Source: Aphidius gifuensis
Taxonomy: Eukaryota > Arthropoda > Insecta > Hymenoptera > Braconidae
Direction: 5' to 3'
Assembly (NCBI RefSeq): GCF_014905175.1
Contig: NC_057792.1
Location: 2,542,001 to 2,606,000 of the forward strand
Length of the DNA stretch: 64,000 nucleotides
In this document: positions 10,589-19,229 of the stretch, in pieces
Position numbering within the stretch: the stretch's first letter is position 1
Layout of the letters: every line of letters begins with the position of its first letter
Position numbers and translations under genes: made by a program
Notes under the pieces: model-generated
What the model saw: the letters and a program-made list of their open reading frames with translations, nothing else
Told to the model about the DNA's origin: nothing
Databases searched by the model: none

Positions 10589-11082
10589 CAACTTGATGTT
10601 TTATTTTTTCATTATTATTTTTCAATAAAGATTGATAAATATTTATTGACTGAGTCATGAATTTTTTTATATGTGTGACCAACCAACAATGTGTCTAGGA
10701 GTGTTAATAAATATAAAAAACGTTTTAAAAATAATATTTTTTAAGAGATAAAAAAATGTATTTTTATGTTTGATGAATATTAGAGTTTTAAACTTAGTTA
10801 TTTTTTATATCATGTCGTTTTTTCTATTCGATAAATTATTTAATAAATTTTTCAAAGCGCTGTTTTATTTATCTATTAATTTGTCAAATTAAAATTCTTG
10901 TAATAACATTTATAAAACGACATTAATAATTATATGCATTTAAATAAATTAGAATTTTATTGAGCATTTTTTTTTACATTCAATTTTTAACAATTTTTTC
11001 CTTTTACAATATTATTTTAAAAAATAATAATACAAATAATGAATTAAGTTTGAATTATTATTTATCAATAAAATTTTTAAAA

Positions 11083-11668
11083 TTAAAAATCAAAATCATG
11101 TCTTAAAAATTTATTCCATGATGATTTCTCCGGTTCTGCTGGAAGTGGTGGAACAATAAGTGGTCGATCAACAAAAGGTAAATCAACACGAAGTAATAAC
11201 TTGATTTTTTTAATATTTTTAATATCTTCTGTTTCATTAATTAATAATGACTCTCGACATCCATCAAAAAATTCATTTTCAAAACAATTATTTCTGTAAT
11301 TTAAAATACATATTTATATCTATTTTATTAATTATTAAATTATTTAAAAAAAATATAGTTATTTATTTTTAAGAAAATAAAAGTGTGTTGATTTTTTTTT
11401 ATATCAATAAACATGTAAATAAATTTCACCTGCATTTTTTTTGGAGTGATGATTGTCTATAAAGATTAAAACAATCATGACAAATTTTTTCTAGTTGTGA
11501 AAATTTATTAAAATCAAAATATCCAGCACAGTTGTATGTTTTAAATTTATTGTAATAAATTGAAGCCATTGAATATTTAGAAAATGGATTAACAAAATTT
11601 TTATTATCAACTGTTTTTATAAATAATAAAATTATTAAACTAATTTTTATTAACCAATCAGTCATCAT
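11083..11668 (-). CDS. CHH/ITP-like secreted protein, array gene 4
   Basis: Exons 11430-11668 and 11083-11293 with a 136-base phase-2 intron give 149 residues. The donor is GTGAAA rather than the GTAATA-type seen in most sisters. The signal peptide is MTDWLIKISLIILLFIKTV. The domain reads YNCAGYFDFNKFSQLEKIC, HDCFNLYRQ, KKCRNNCFENEFFDGC with exact CHH/ITP cysteine spacing. Exon 2 continues ESLLINETEDIKNIKK and a tail VDLPFVDRPLIVPPLPAEP ending KFLRHDFDF. The promoter region differs from the gene 3/5/6/7 type: it lacks TACTGCGCAT and contains a block (about 11,720-12,120) that is duplicated upstream of the orphan exon at 14.1 kb. Confidence 0.84.
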
Positions 11669-11719
11669 TTTTAAAATAATGAATTTTTACAATTTAAAAA
11701 AAAAAAATATTAATATTAA

Positions 11720-12120
11720 ATAACTTAATGGCTGGTTTTTTTTTTTTTAAATATTTTTTTGCACACGACTTTGATTGCCAACGAACAATAATATAATAAC
11801 ACCTAATCGGGCCAGACAAAAAAAAAATAAAAAAAATAGATAACGTAATTTTTGTGATGTGGAAATAAATTAAAAAAATAAATAAATGATTAAATTTTTA
11901 TTAAAAATTTGTCAAGAATTTTATGTTTGTTATTATGTTATCATTATTTTTAAAAATTTAATTTTTATTTCGATTCATACTTCTATGTAACAATGTTATG
12001 ATAATTTATAACTGATTATAAATATTGATAATAATAACAAGTAGTTTACCAATTTAAGTATGTTTTATTATTTTCAAGTATTGATATAGTCATTAACGAA
12101 GTCTTATCAATATTGACTCA
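11720..12120. repeat. Duplicated array gene 4 upstream block (copy 1)
   Basis: Matches about 14,265-14,720: both contain GCACACGACTTTGATTGCCA, AACAATAATATAATAACACC, GTCAAGAATTTTATGTTTGT and GTCTTATCAATATTGACTCA in the same order. The copies differ by scattered substitutions and small indels. Confidence 0.8.
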
Positions 12121-12445
12121 TTGAAAATATTTTTAAAATTATCCAAATTTAAATCCTAATTTAATATTTTTAAAAAGTTTATCAGACACAGATTGTTTTG
12201 ATTTATTTCTGTGGTAAAAGTATTGAGAAATAACGCGTGTTTTTCTGAAGTTTCAATCGATCAATCTTTAAATGTACCATTGAATAATGAATATTCTTGT
12301 AATGAAATTTAAATCAAATATAATCTAATTATTTGAATTTTACTTTTTTTATTAATCATAACAGTATATATTAATTTTTTTTCTGATAATACCCTGATTA
12401 TAAATATTGATAATAATAACAAGTAGTTTACCAATTTAAACATTT
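12110..12445 (-). pseudogene. Decayed CHH/ITP-like gene
   Basis: On the minus strand an array-type start survives at about 12,443: M, then KLVNYLLLLSIFIIRVLSEK, matching the signal peptide of genes 6-8. It runs into unrelated sequence with a stop. A damaged second exon follows at about 12,120-12,270, where RLKL and part of the PQ-rich tail can be traced opposite the gene 6 tail (TCTGTGT near 12,190). None of the six cysteines is preserved in frame. A second short copy of the signal-peptide segment lies at about 12,008-12,052. The CACTGCGCGT variant of the array promoter motif remains at 12,651. Confidence 0.65.
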
Positions 12446-12650
12446 TTTCAATCTTATTTTAATTTGAGTTTATATTTGATAAAAAAGTTGTGGAACAATT
12501 GACAAGTATTTTTTTGAGTTGAGAGAAAAAATTGTACTGGCTGATGTGAAATCGAAATTTAGATGCGATTGAATAATGAATATCCTCGGTGAACTAAATA
12601 TACTAAATGTTTATTGTGTAGAACATAATAATTTTATAAAAATATATGGC

Positions 12651-12660
12651 CACTGCGCGT
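12651..12660 (-). promoter_or_regulatory. Variant array promoter motif upstream of the pseudogene
   Basis: CACTGCGCGT, differing at two positions from the motif of the live genes, in the same context (ATATATGG before it and ATTTTATCATAAATAAAATA after it). Confidence 0.4.
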
Positions 12661-13118
12661 ATTTTATCATAAATAAAATAATATTTTCAACTCATTGGTT
12701 TTTTTTTTTCTATTAATATAAAAATTATAATAATAATGTAAAAAATAAAAATGTCAAGCTTGATAACGATACTCAATTGACGTCATAAATAATGACTCAT
12801 TATTTAGTTCAATAAAAAATGACATTGAAATAATTTTTAAATATTTTTTATTATTTGTTTAATATAATTGTTAAATATATTTAAATATATTTTTCTATCC
12901 ATATTTTTTTTTCCAAGTATCATCATTGATAAGATATACATAAAAACAAAAGATATTAAAAATATTTATACACAAAATTTATTAATATTAAATTCGAAGT
13001 TATTTTATTTGAAGTTTCCAATCAGTCTAGAAATAATTGTTTTTTTTTTTCTCATAGCATCATCTGCACTATCTGCAAACTCTTTGAGCCTTGAGGACTT
13101 TGATAAATAATGAATTCA

Positions 13119-13600
13119 TTAGCCCTGGCTAAGTTTCAGCTGATCAGTTTTTATGTTGTTAATTTCTTTGATGTCATTTATGGTTATCATATCCAAACAT
13201 CCATCAAAAAATTCATTTTTAAAACAATTACTTCTGCAATTTAAAAAAATTATTAACAAATATAAATTACACATAATTTTATAATTCTGATAGATCTTTA
13301 ATTTATTTTCATAACACAATATATATATTACCTGCATTGCCAATAAACTTGATCTTCTTTGAAAACATTATAACAATCTTCACAAATTCGATCCATCTTT
13401 GCAAATACTTTGCTGTTAAATGTACCATTACATTTGAGAAAGTAAAATATTTTTAAATTATCAAGATTATATGCACTTTGTAGATCAATTTTTATGTATC
13501 GATCTTTGTATTTAATTTCTACGATTTCTACTGGTAATGCACTGATTAGAAAACAATAAAATATTGATGATAATAACAAGTAGTTTATAAATTTAGCCAT
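13119..13600 (-). CDS. CHH/ITP-like secreted protein with truncated tail, array gene 5
   Basis: Exons 13332-13600 and 13119-13233 with a 98-base phase-2 intron give 127 residues. The signal peptide is AKFINYLLLSSIFYCFLISA. The six-cysteine domain is complete (LKCNGTFNSKVFAKMDRIC, EDCYNVF, YWQCRSNCFKNEFFDGC), followed by KEINNIKTDQLKLSQG and a stop. The VDLPF...RSIVLP tail found in sisters is absent. Beyond the stop, about 13,050-13,115 still resembles the end of the gene 3 tail but out of frame, so a deletion removed the tail core. The hormone domain is untouched, so the shortened protein may still work. The array promoter motif lies 173 bases upstream. Confidence 0.8.
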
Positions 13601-13772
13601 TGTTTTAATATTATTATACTTTGAGTTTATATTTTAACTAATAAACAATTGACAAATATTCTTTCGAGTTGAAAGAAAAAATTATACTGGCTGATGTAAA
13701 ATGTGAATCAACTTTGGTCAACTAAATATACTATGAATGTGGGTAGAACATAATTTTATGAAAATATATGGT

Positions 13773-13782
13773 TACTGCGCAT
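13773..13782 (-). promoter_or_regulatory. Shared array promoter motif upstream of gene 5
   Basis: TACTGCGCAT within AAAATATATGGTTACTGCGC, 173 bases before the array gene 5 start codon. Confidence 0.5.
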
Positions 13783-14071
13783 ACATTTTATCAAAAATAA
13801 AATAATATTTTAGACTCATTGGTTTTTTTCTGCTTTTTCTTTTAAAAAAATATGAAAACTATAATAATAATTTAACGAAAATAAAGGTCAAACTTGATAA
13901 CGATGACTCATAAAAATAAAAATAATGTATTTGTGTACTTATATTCCCACAAATAGATAAAATATATCATTGTCGCATATTTCAATAGTCAATTTTTTTA
14001 TAGTTCAATAAAAAATGACATTGATGTACTGTTTAAATATTTTTTGTTATTTGTTTAATGTAAGTATTAAA

Positions 14072-14263
14072 TTATTTAATAAGCCAAGGGGCTTCATATA
14101 TTTGACGCCATATTGGTACTTCTGGTTCTTCTGGTTCTTCTGGTTCATCTGATAAAACAATCGATCGTTGAATAAATGGCAAGTCAACGCTAAGTTTCAA
14201 TCTATCTTTTTTCATATTTTTAATATCTTCTGTATCATTTAATAATATATCATCTCCAAACAC
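14072..14263 (-). pseudogene. Orphan exon-2 fragment of a CHH/ITP-like gene
   Basis: Matches exon 2 of array gene 9 from the sixth cysteine onward (NDTEDIKNMKKDRLKLSVDL, then RSIVL and a Glu/Pro-rich tail ending in EAPW). Everything upstream of Cys6 is replaced by the duplicated gene 4 upstream block. A cryptic acceptor (TTTTTCAG) sits at the junction, but two inserted bases (GATGATATATTATT against GATGATATTATT) put the family reading frame into a stop. No first exon exists upstream. It is a chimeric relic of unequal exchange. Confidence 0.75.
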
Positions 14264-14264
14264 C

Positions 14265-14720
14265 TGAAAAATTGGCTGGTTTTTTTTTTTTTTTTATTAT
14301 TTATTTGCACACGACTTTGATTGCCAACGAACAATAATATAATAACACCTAATCCAACCAGACGAAAAAAAAATAAAGAAATAGATAACGTAATTTTTCT
14401 GATGTGGAAATAAATTTAAAAAATATTTAAATGATGGAATTTTTATTAAAAGTTTGTCAAGAATTTTATGTTTGTATACAAGGTATTATATTTAAATATT
14501 ATTATTATTTTTGAAAATTTTATTTTTATTTCAATTCATATTTCTATGTAACAATGCTATATGATAATTTATAATTTTTTTTTTTCGACGTACAATTTAT
14601 TTTATTAAATAATTATCTGTTTTTTTTTTAAATTTCATTCTCAATGTGTTGGAGTATGTTTTATTATTTCCAAGTATTGATGTAGTCATTAACGGAGTCT
14701 TATCAATATTGACTCATTGG
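14265..14720. repeat. Duplicated array gene 4 upstream block (copy 2)
   Basis: Second copy of the 11,720-12,120 segment, fused at its left end directly to the orphan exon fragment and running at its right end into the 3' flank of array gene 6. Confidence 0.8.
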
Positions 14721-14736
14721 AAATATTTTTAAAAAA

Positions 14737-15401
14737 TTATTTCAATTTAAATGTCGCTTTAATACCTTTCAAAAATGTATCCCACACAGATTGTTTTTCT
14801 TCCTTTGGTGGCTGCGGTGGTAAAACTATTGATCGATTACTAAATGGCGAATTAACACAAAGTATCGATCGATCACTTTTTGCATTTTCGAAATCTTTTA
14901 TGTCATTTAAAAATAACGTTTCCATACATCCAACGAAATACTCATTTTCGAAACAATTATTTCTGCAATAGTAAAAAAAATATCAATCAAATTTAAATTA
15001 ATTATTTAAATTTTATTTTATTACTTTAACAGTATATATTAAATTTTTCTTTATAATTTATATTTATTTAATTAATATTACCGGCATTGTGACTGGACTG
15101 GATGTTTCATGTAAACGTTTTGACAATCTGTACAAATTTTATCAACTCGAGCAAATACTTGATAATGAAATCTGCCATTACATTTGAGTGATTGAAAAAT
15201 TTTGTAATCATTAATAGCACGATCATATTTCGCTTTGACTTCAGCTATTTTCCTGTCTACACGATCAGGAACAGCATGTGGAGTAAATTGAGTGGTTTTT
15301 TTATTTTGATCATTGTATTCCAAATTATTTTTTGATAATACACTAATTATAAAACAATAAAATATTGATAATAATAACAAGTAGTTTATCAATTTAGACA
15401 T
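14737..15401 (-). CDS. CHH/ITP-like secreted protein with N-terminal insert, array gene 6
   Basis: Exons 15082-15401 and 14737-14962 with a 119-base phase-2 intron give 181 residues. The signal peptide is SKLINYLLLLSIFYCFIISV. About 55 residues separate it from Cys1, including PDRVDRKIAEVKAKYDRAIN; this hydrophilic insert is shared with genes 7 and 8 and longer than the linker in genes 1-5. The six cysteines keep family spacing (LKCNGRF, DKICTDCQNV, QSQCRNNCFENEYFVGC). The tail reads NRSIVLPPQPPKEEK. One extra cysteine lies in the tail (ILCVNS). Note EYFVGC in place of the usual EFFDGC. The array promoter motif is 219 bases upstream. Confidence 0.84.
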
Positions 15402-15619
15402 TGTTTCAATTTAATTTTAATTTGAGTTTTTATTTCAACTGATAAAAACAAACACTGTTGAACAATTGACAAGTATTTTATTGAGTTGAGAAAAAAAATT
15501 ATACTGGCTGATGTGAAATCGAAATTTAAATGTGAATCGATTGAATATCCTTGATGAACTGAATATACTGAATGTACTGAATATTGCGTCGAAACAATAA
15601 TTTTATAAAAATATATGGT

Positions 15620-15629
15620 TACTGCGCAT
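15620..15629 (-). promoter_or_regulatory. Shared array promoter motif upstream of gene 6
   Basis: TACTGCGCAT within ATATATGGTTACTGCGCAT, 219 bases before the array gene 6 start codon. Confidence 0.5.
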
Positions 15630-15729
15630 ATTTTATCATAAATAAAATAATATTTTTGACTTCTTGGTTTTTTTTTTTTTATTTTCCTTCTATAAATATA
15701 AAAATTATAATAATAGTTTAACAAAGATT

Positions 15730-16256
15730 AAGGTCAAACTTGATAACGATACTTAAATACGTCATCATTTTTTTTATTTTATAAAAATAAAAATAATGTA
15801 TTTGTGTAGTTCTATTCACACAAATAAATAAAATATATCATTGTCAAAATTTTAATATTCAATTAATTTATACTGAAATAATATTTAATCAAGATAAAAA
15901 TATATTCTATAAATATTAGTTATTTATTTTTTATATATCATTTTTTTTTTATTTGAAAAATTATTTAATTAATTCTTTAAAACTAATTTTTTAAAAATAA
16001 ATAACAATATTTTTGTGTGGTATGAAAATAAATTTTTTTTAATGCAAATATAATTGCTAAAAGTTTTATTAAAAATTTCTCAAGAAGATATGATATTTAT
16101 AATTTATAATTTTTTTTCGATGAACAATTTTGTTTATTAAATAATTATCTGATTTTTTTAACATTTTTTTTTCTCAATGTGTTAGAATATATTTTATTAT
16201 TTCCAAGTCATTAAAAAAGTCTTATCATTAATGACCTATATCTTATTAGAAATATT
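15730..16256. other. Intergenic, no gene seen
   Basis: AT-rich spacer between array genes 6 and 7. It shares blocks with other array spacers, for example ATAATTATCTGATTTTTTT and TATTTTATTATTTCCAAGTC, which also occur at 17.5 kb and 14.6 kb. Confidence 0.5.
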
Positions 16257-16925
16257 TTAAAAGGCTAAATTAATATATTTTGAGTCTGTAATCCCTTGAA
16301 ATGTAATCCTTTTAATAAATATAACCCAAGCAGATTCTTGTTCATTTGGTGGATCTTGTGGTAAAACTATTGATCGATCAACAAATGGCAAATAAACACG
16401 AAGTTTCAATCGATCATTTTTTGCATCTCTACAAGCTTTTGTATCATTAAAAAATAACATTTCCATACAACCATCAAAAAATTCATTTTTAAAACAATTA
16501 TTGCTGTAATAGTAAACAAAAATATTAATTAAATATAAATTATAATTATTCTAATTTTAACTTCATTTATAAATCATAAAATATGTATATTACCTGCATT
16601 GCAAATAGAGTGGATGCTTCTTGAAAACGTTTTGACAATCTTTACAAATTTTATCGAGTCTAGCAAATACTTCGTAATTATATAGACCTTTACATTTTAG
16701 TGATTGAAATTTTTTATAATCATCAATAGCACGTCTATATCCTACTAGTAGCTCAGATTTTTTCCTGTCTACAGGATAAGGAGCCAAATATGGAGTAAAT
16801 ATGGAGTAAATAAAAGTTGTTTTTCTATTTTGATCTTTGTGTTTCCAAACATTTTTTGATAATACACTGATAATAAAACAATAAAATATTGATAATAATA
16901 ACAAGTAGTTTATCAATTTAGACAT
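16257..16925 (-). CDS. CHH/ITP-like secreted protein with N-terminal insert, array gene 7
   Basis: Exons 16594-16925 and 16257-16503 with a 90-base phase-2 intron give 192 residues, the longest of the set. The signal peptide is identical to that of genes 6 and 8 (SKLINYLLLLSIFYCFIISV). The insert includes a small tandem duplication at DNA level (TATGGAGTAAA twice near 16,790-16,810). The domain reads LKCKGLYNYEVFARLDKIC, KDCQNVFKK, LYLQCSNNCFKNEFFDGC; the residue after Cys4 is Ser rather than Arg because exon 2 starts with C, not A. The tail reads YLPFVDRSIVLPQDPP with a hydrophobic end. Extra cysteine: KACRD. The array promoter motif is 204 bases upstream. Confidence 0.84.
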
Positions 16926-17128
16926 TTTTTTAATCTTATTTTAATTTATATTTCAACTGATAAAAAGGTTGTTAAACAATTGACAAATGTTATTTTCAGT
17001 TGAAAGAAAAAATTATACTAGTTGATGTGAAATCGAAATTTAAATGTGAATCGATTGAATATCCTTGATGAACTAAATATACTAAATGTATATTGCGTCG
17101 AAACAATAATTTTATAAAAATATATGGT

Positions 17129-17138
17129 TACTGCGCAT
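17129..17138 (-). promoter_or_regulatory. Shared array promoter motif upstream of gene 7
   Basis: TACTGCGCAT within TATATGGTTACTGCGCATAT, 204 bases before the array gene 7 start codon. Confidence 0.5.
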
Positions 17139-17404
17139 ATTAGAATATATCGAAAATAAATTAATATTTTAGACTAATTTGTTTCTTCTATAAATATAAA
17201 AATTATAATAATAGTTTAACAAAGATAAAGGTCAAACTTGATAACATTTTTTTATTTTATAAAAATAAAACTTATTTGGTTTGTATACAAATTCCCACAA
17301 ATAGATAAAATATATCATTGTCACATGATTTTAATATTCGATTAATTTATAGATCAATAAAAAATGACATTGAAGTAATGTTTAAATATTTTTTTTATTT
17401 TTTT

Positions 17405-17455
17405 TTTAATGTATAAGTATCAAATTATTAAATTATGGAAACCAAGGGGCTTGAA
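17405..17455 (-). pseudogene. Tiny exon-2 end remnant
   Basis: ATTAAATTATGGAAACCAAG followed by GGGCTTG matches the stop codon, last codons and 3' flank of array gene 9 (GCCCCTTGGCTTCCATAA on the coding strand). It is truncated after about eight codons and joined to the 3' flank type of gene 7. It marks another breakpoint between copies. Confidence 0.6.
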
Positions 17456-17647
17456 AAAAGTTTTTTTTTCGATGAATAATTTTGTTTATTAAATAATTAT
17501 CTGATTTTGTTACAGTTTTTTTTTCTCAATGCGTTAGAATATATTTTATTATTTCCAAGTCATTAACAAAGTCTTATCAATGATGACTCATTGGAAATAT
17601 TTAAAAAATTATTATAAATTAAATTCCTGGAGATAATTTTTTTTCAA

Positions 17648-18254
17648 TTACCAAACCACCATGTTTTCATATATTTTACGCCATATAGATTTTTTTTCTA
17701 ATTCTGGTTTTGTTGGTAAGATAATTGATCCATTAATAGATGGATCATTAAGTGTCCATCGTTTTTCCTTAATATCTTCCAATTCTTCCATATTTAATAA
17801 TAACATCTCCATACACCCATCAAAAAAACTATTTATAAAACATTCATTTCTGTAATTTAAAAAAATATTAAACATAACTTTTTTTAATTAATTTAATTTA
17901 GTAAGTTTAGTATTAATTTTCATGATAATATTACCTGCATTGTAGTACGAACTCAGGCCTATTTAGAAGATTCTGACAATCATCACAAGCTTCATTTATT
18001 TCTGCGAATACTTTGTAATTGAATCTACCGTTACATTTGAGTGATTGAAAAATTTTGTAATCATTAATAGCACCATCATATTTCGCTTGTACTTCAGCTA
18101 TTTTCCTGTCTATACGATCAGGAACAGCATATGGAGTAAATGGAGTTGTTCTTTTATCTTGATCATTGTAATTCCAAACATTTTTTGATAACACACTAAT
18201 TATGAAACAATAAAATATTGATAATAATAACAAGTAGTTTATCAATTTAGACAT
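17648..18254 (-). CDS. CHH/ITP-like secreted protein with N-terminal insert, array gene 8
   Basis: Exons 17935-18254 and 17648-17849 with an 85-base phase-2 intron give 173 residues. The signal peptide matches genes 6 and 7, and the insert is nearly that of gene 6 (PDRIDRKIAEVQAKYDGAIN). The domain keeps the six cysteines in family spacing: LKCNGRFNYKVFAEINEAC, DDCQNLL, VLQCRNECFINSFFDGC. NEAC is a departure from the usual DKIC/DRIC. The tail reads NGSIILPTKPELEKKSIWRK, in which NGS replaces the QRS or DRS of sisters. The TACTGCGCAT motif is missing: the spacer to gene 9 is shortened and jumps from AAATGTATAATAATATTTTA directly past it. Part of this gene is copied in the inverted block at 7 kb. 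Confidence 0.84.
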
Positions 18255-18664
18255 TGTTTTAATTTAATGTTAATTTGAGTTTATATTTTAATTGATAAAT
18301 ATTTTTTTGAGCTGAGAAAAAATTATACTGGCTGATGTGAATTGATTGAATGTCCTTGATGAACTAAATAATATTAAATGTATAATAATATTTTAGACTC
18401 ATTGGTTTCTTCTATAAATATAAAAATTATAATAATAATTTAACAAAGATAAAGGTCAAACTTGATAACATTATTTATCATTTTTTTTATTTTATAAAAA
18501 TAAAACTAATTTAGTTTGTATACAAATTCCCACAAATAGATAAAATAGATCATTGTCACATGATTTCAATATTCAATTTATTTATAGATCAATAAAAAAT
18601 GACACTAAAGTAATGCTTAAATATTTTTTTATTATTTGTTTAATGTATATATTAAATTATTAAA

Positions 18665-19229
18665 TTATGGAAGCCAAGGGGCTTCATATATTTGACGCCA
18701 TATTGATTTAAATGGTGCTTCTGGTGCTTCTGGATCTTGTGGTTTATCGGGTAAAATAATTGATCGTTGAATAAACGGCAAGTCAACGCTAAGTTTCAAT
18801 CGATCTTTTTTCATATTTTTAATATCCTCTGTATCATTTAATAATATCATCTCCAAGCATCCATCAAAAAATTCATTTTTAAAACAATCCTTTCTGTAAT
18901 TTAAAAAATAAAATTTAAGAAATTTATTTGTAATTAATTTTCATATAGTAATATATATATTACCTGCATTGTGAATAAAGTCTAGGCTCTTGAAAAAGAT
19001 TAAAACAATCATAACAAATTCTATCTATTCTTTCAAATACTCTGTAATCAAATTTTCCATTGCATTTTATTGATTGAAATATTGAATAATCACGAAGAGC
19101 TTGTTGATATTTTATGCTTGGATCAATTTCTTTTCGTGCACAGACTTGAGTAACATTTTTTAAAAATAAATTAATTATAAAATAACCAAATATTGATGAG
19201 TACAACCAGTAATTTATACGTGAAAACAT
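18665..19229 (-). CDS. CHH/ITP-like secreted protein, array gene 9
   Basis: Exons 18964-19229 and 18665-18893 with a 70-base phase-2 intron give 164 residues. The N-terminal hydrophobic segment is INYWLYSSIFGYFIINLFL, with cleavage perhaps after QVCA as in gene 3. The domain reads IKCNGKFDYRVFERIDRIC, YDCFNLFQE, YSQCRKDCFKNEFFDGC, followed by LEMILLNDTEDIKNMKKDR. The tail reads VDLPFIQRSIILPDKP, a Pro/Ala/Glu run and the aromatic end IWRQIYEAPWLP. It is the first gene of the array in the direction of transcription and the source of the orphan exons at 6.4 and 14.1 kb. No TACTGCGCAT motif was found upstream. Confidence 0.85.

Noticed and set aside
12868..13110. 80-codon plus-strand open frame overlapping array gene 5
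   Set aside because: Hydrophobic low-complexity frame that overlaps the 3' flank and decayed tail of gene 5 on the other strand; a shadow of that sequence.
15389..15724. 111-codon minus-strand open frame upstream of array gene 6
   Set aside because: Lies over the promoter region, with no conserved residues among the equivalent spacers of other array genes, which contain stops.
6310..19229. Array as a CRISPR-like or viral gene cluster
   Set aside because: Repeats are whole two-exon genes with eukaryotic introns and signal peptides; no short direct repeats with spacers and no viral or polydnavirus structural genes are visible.
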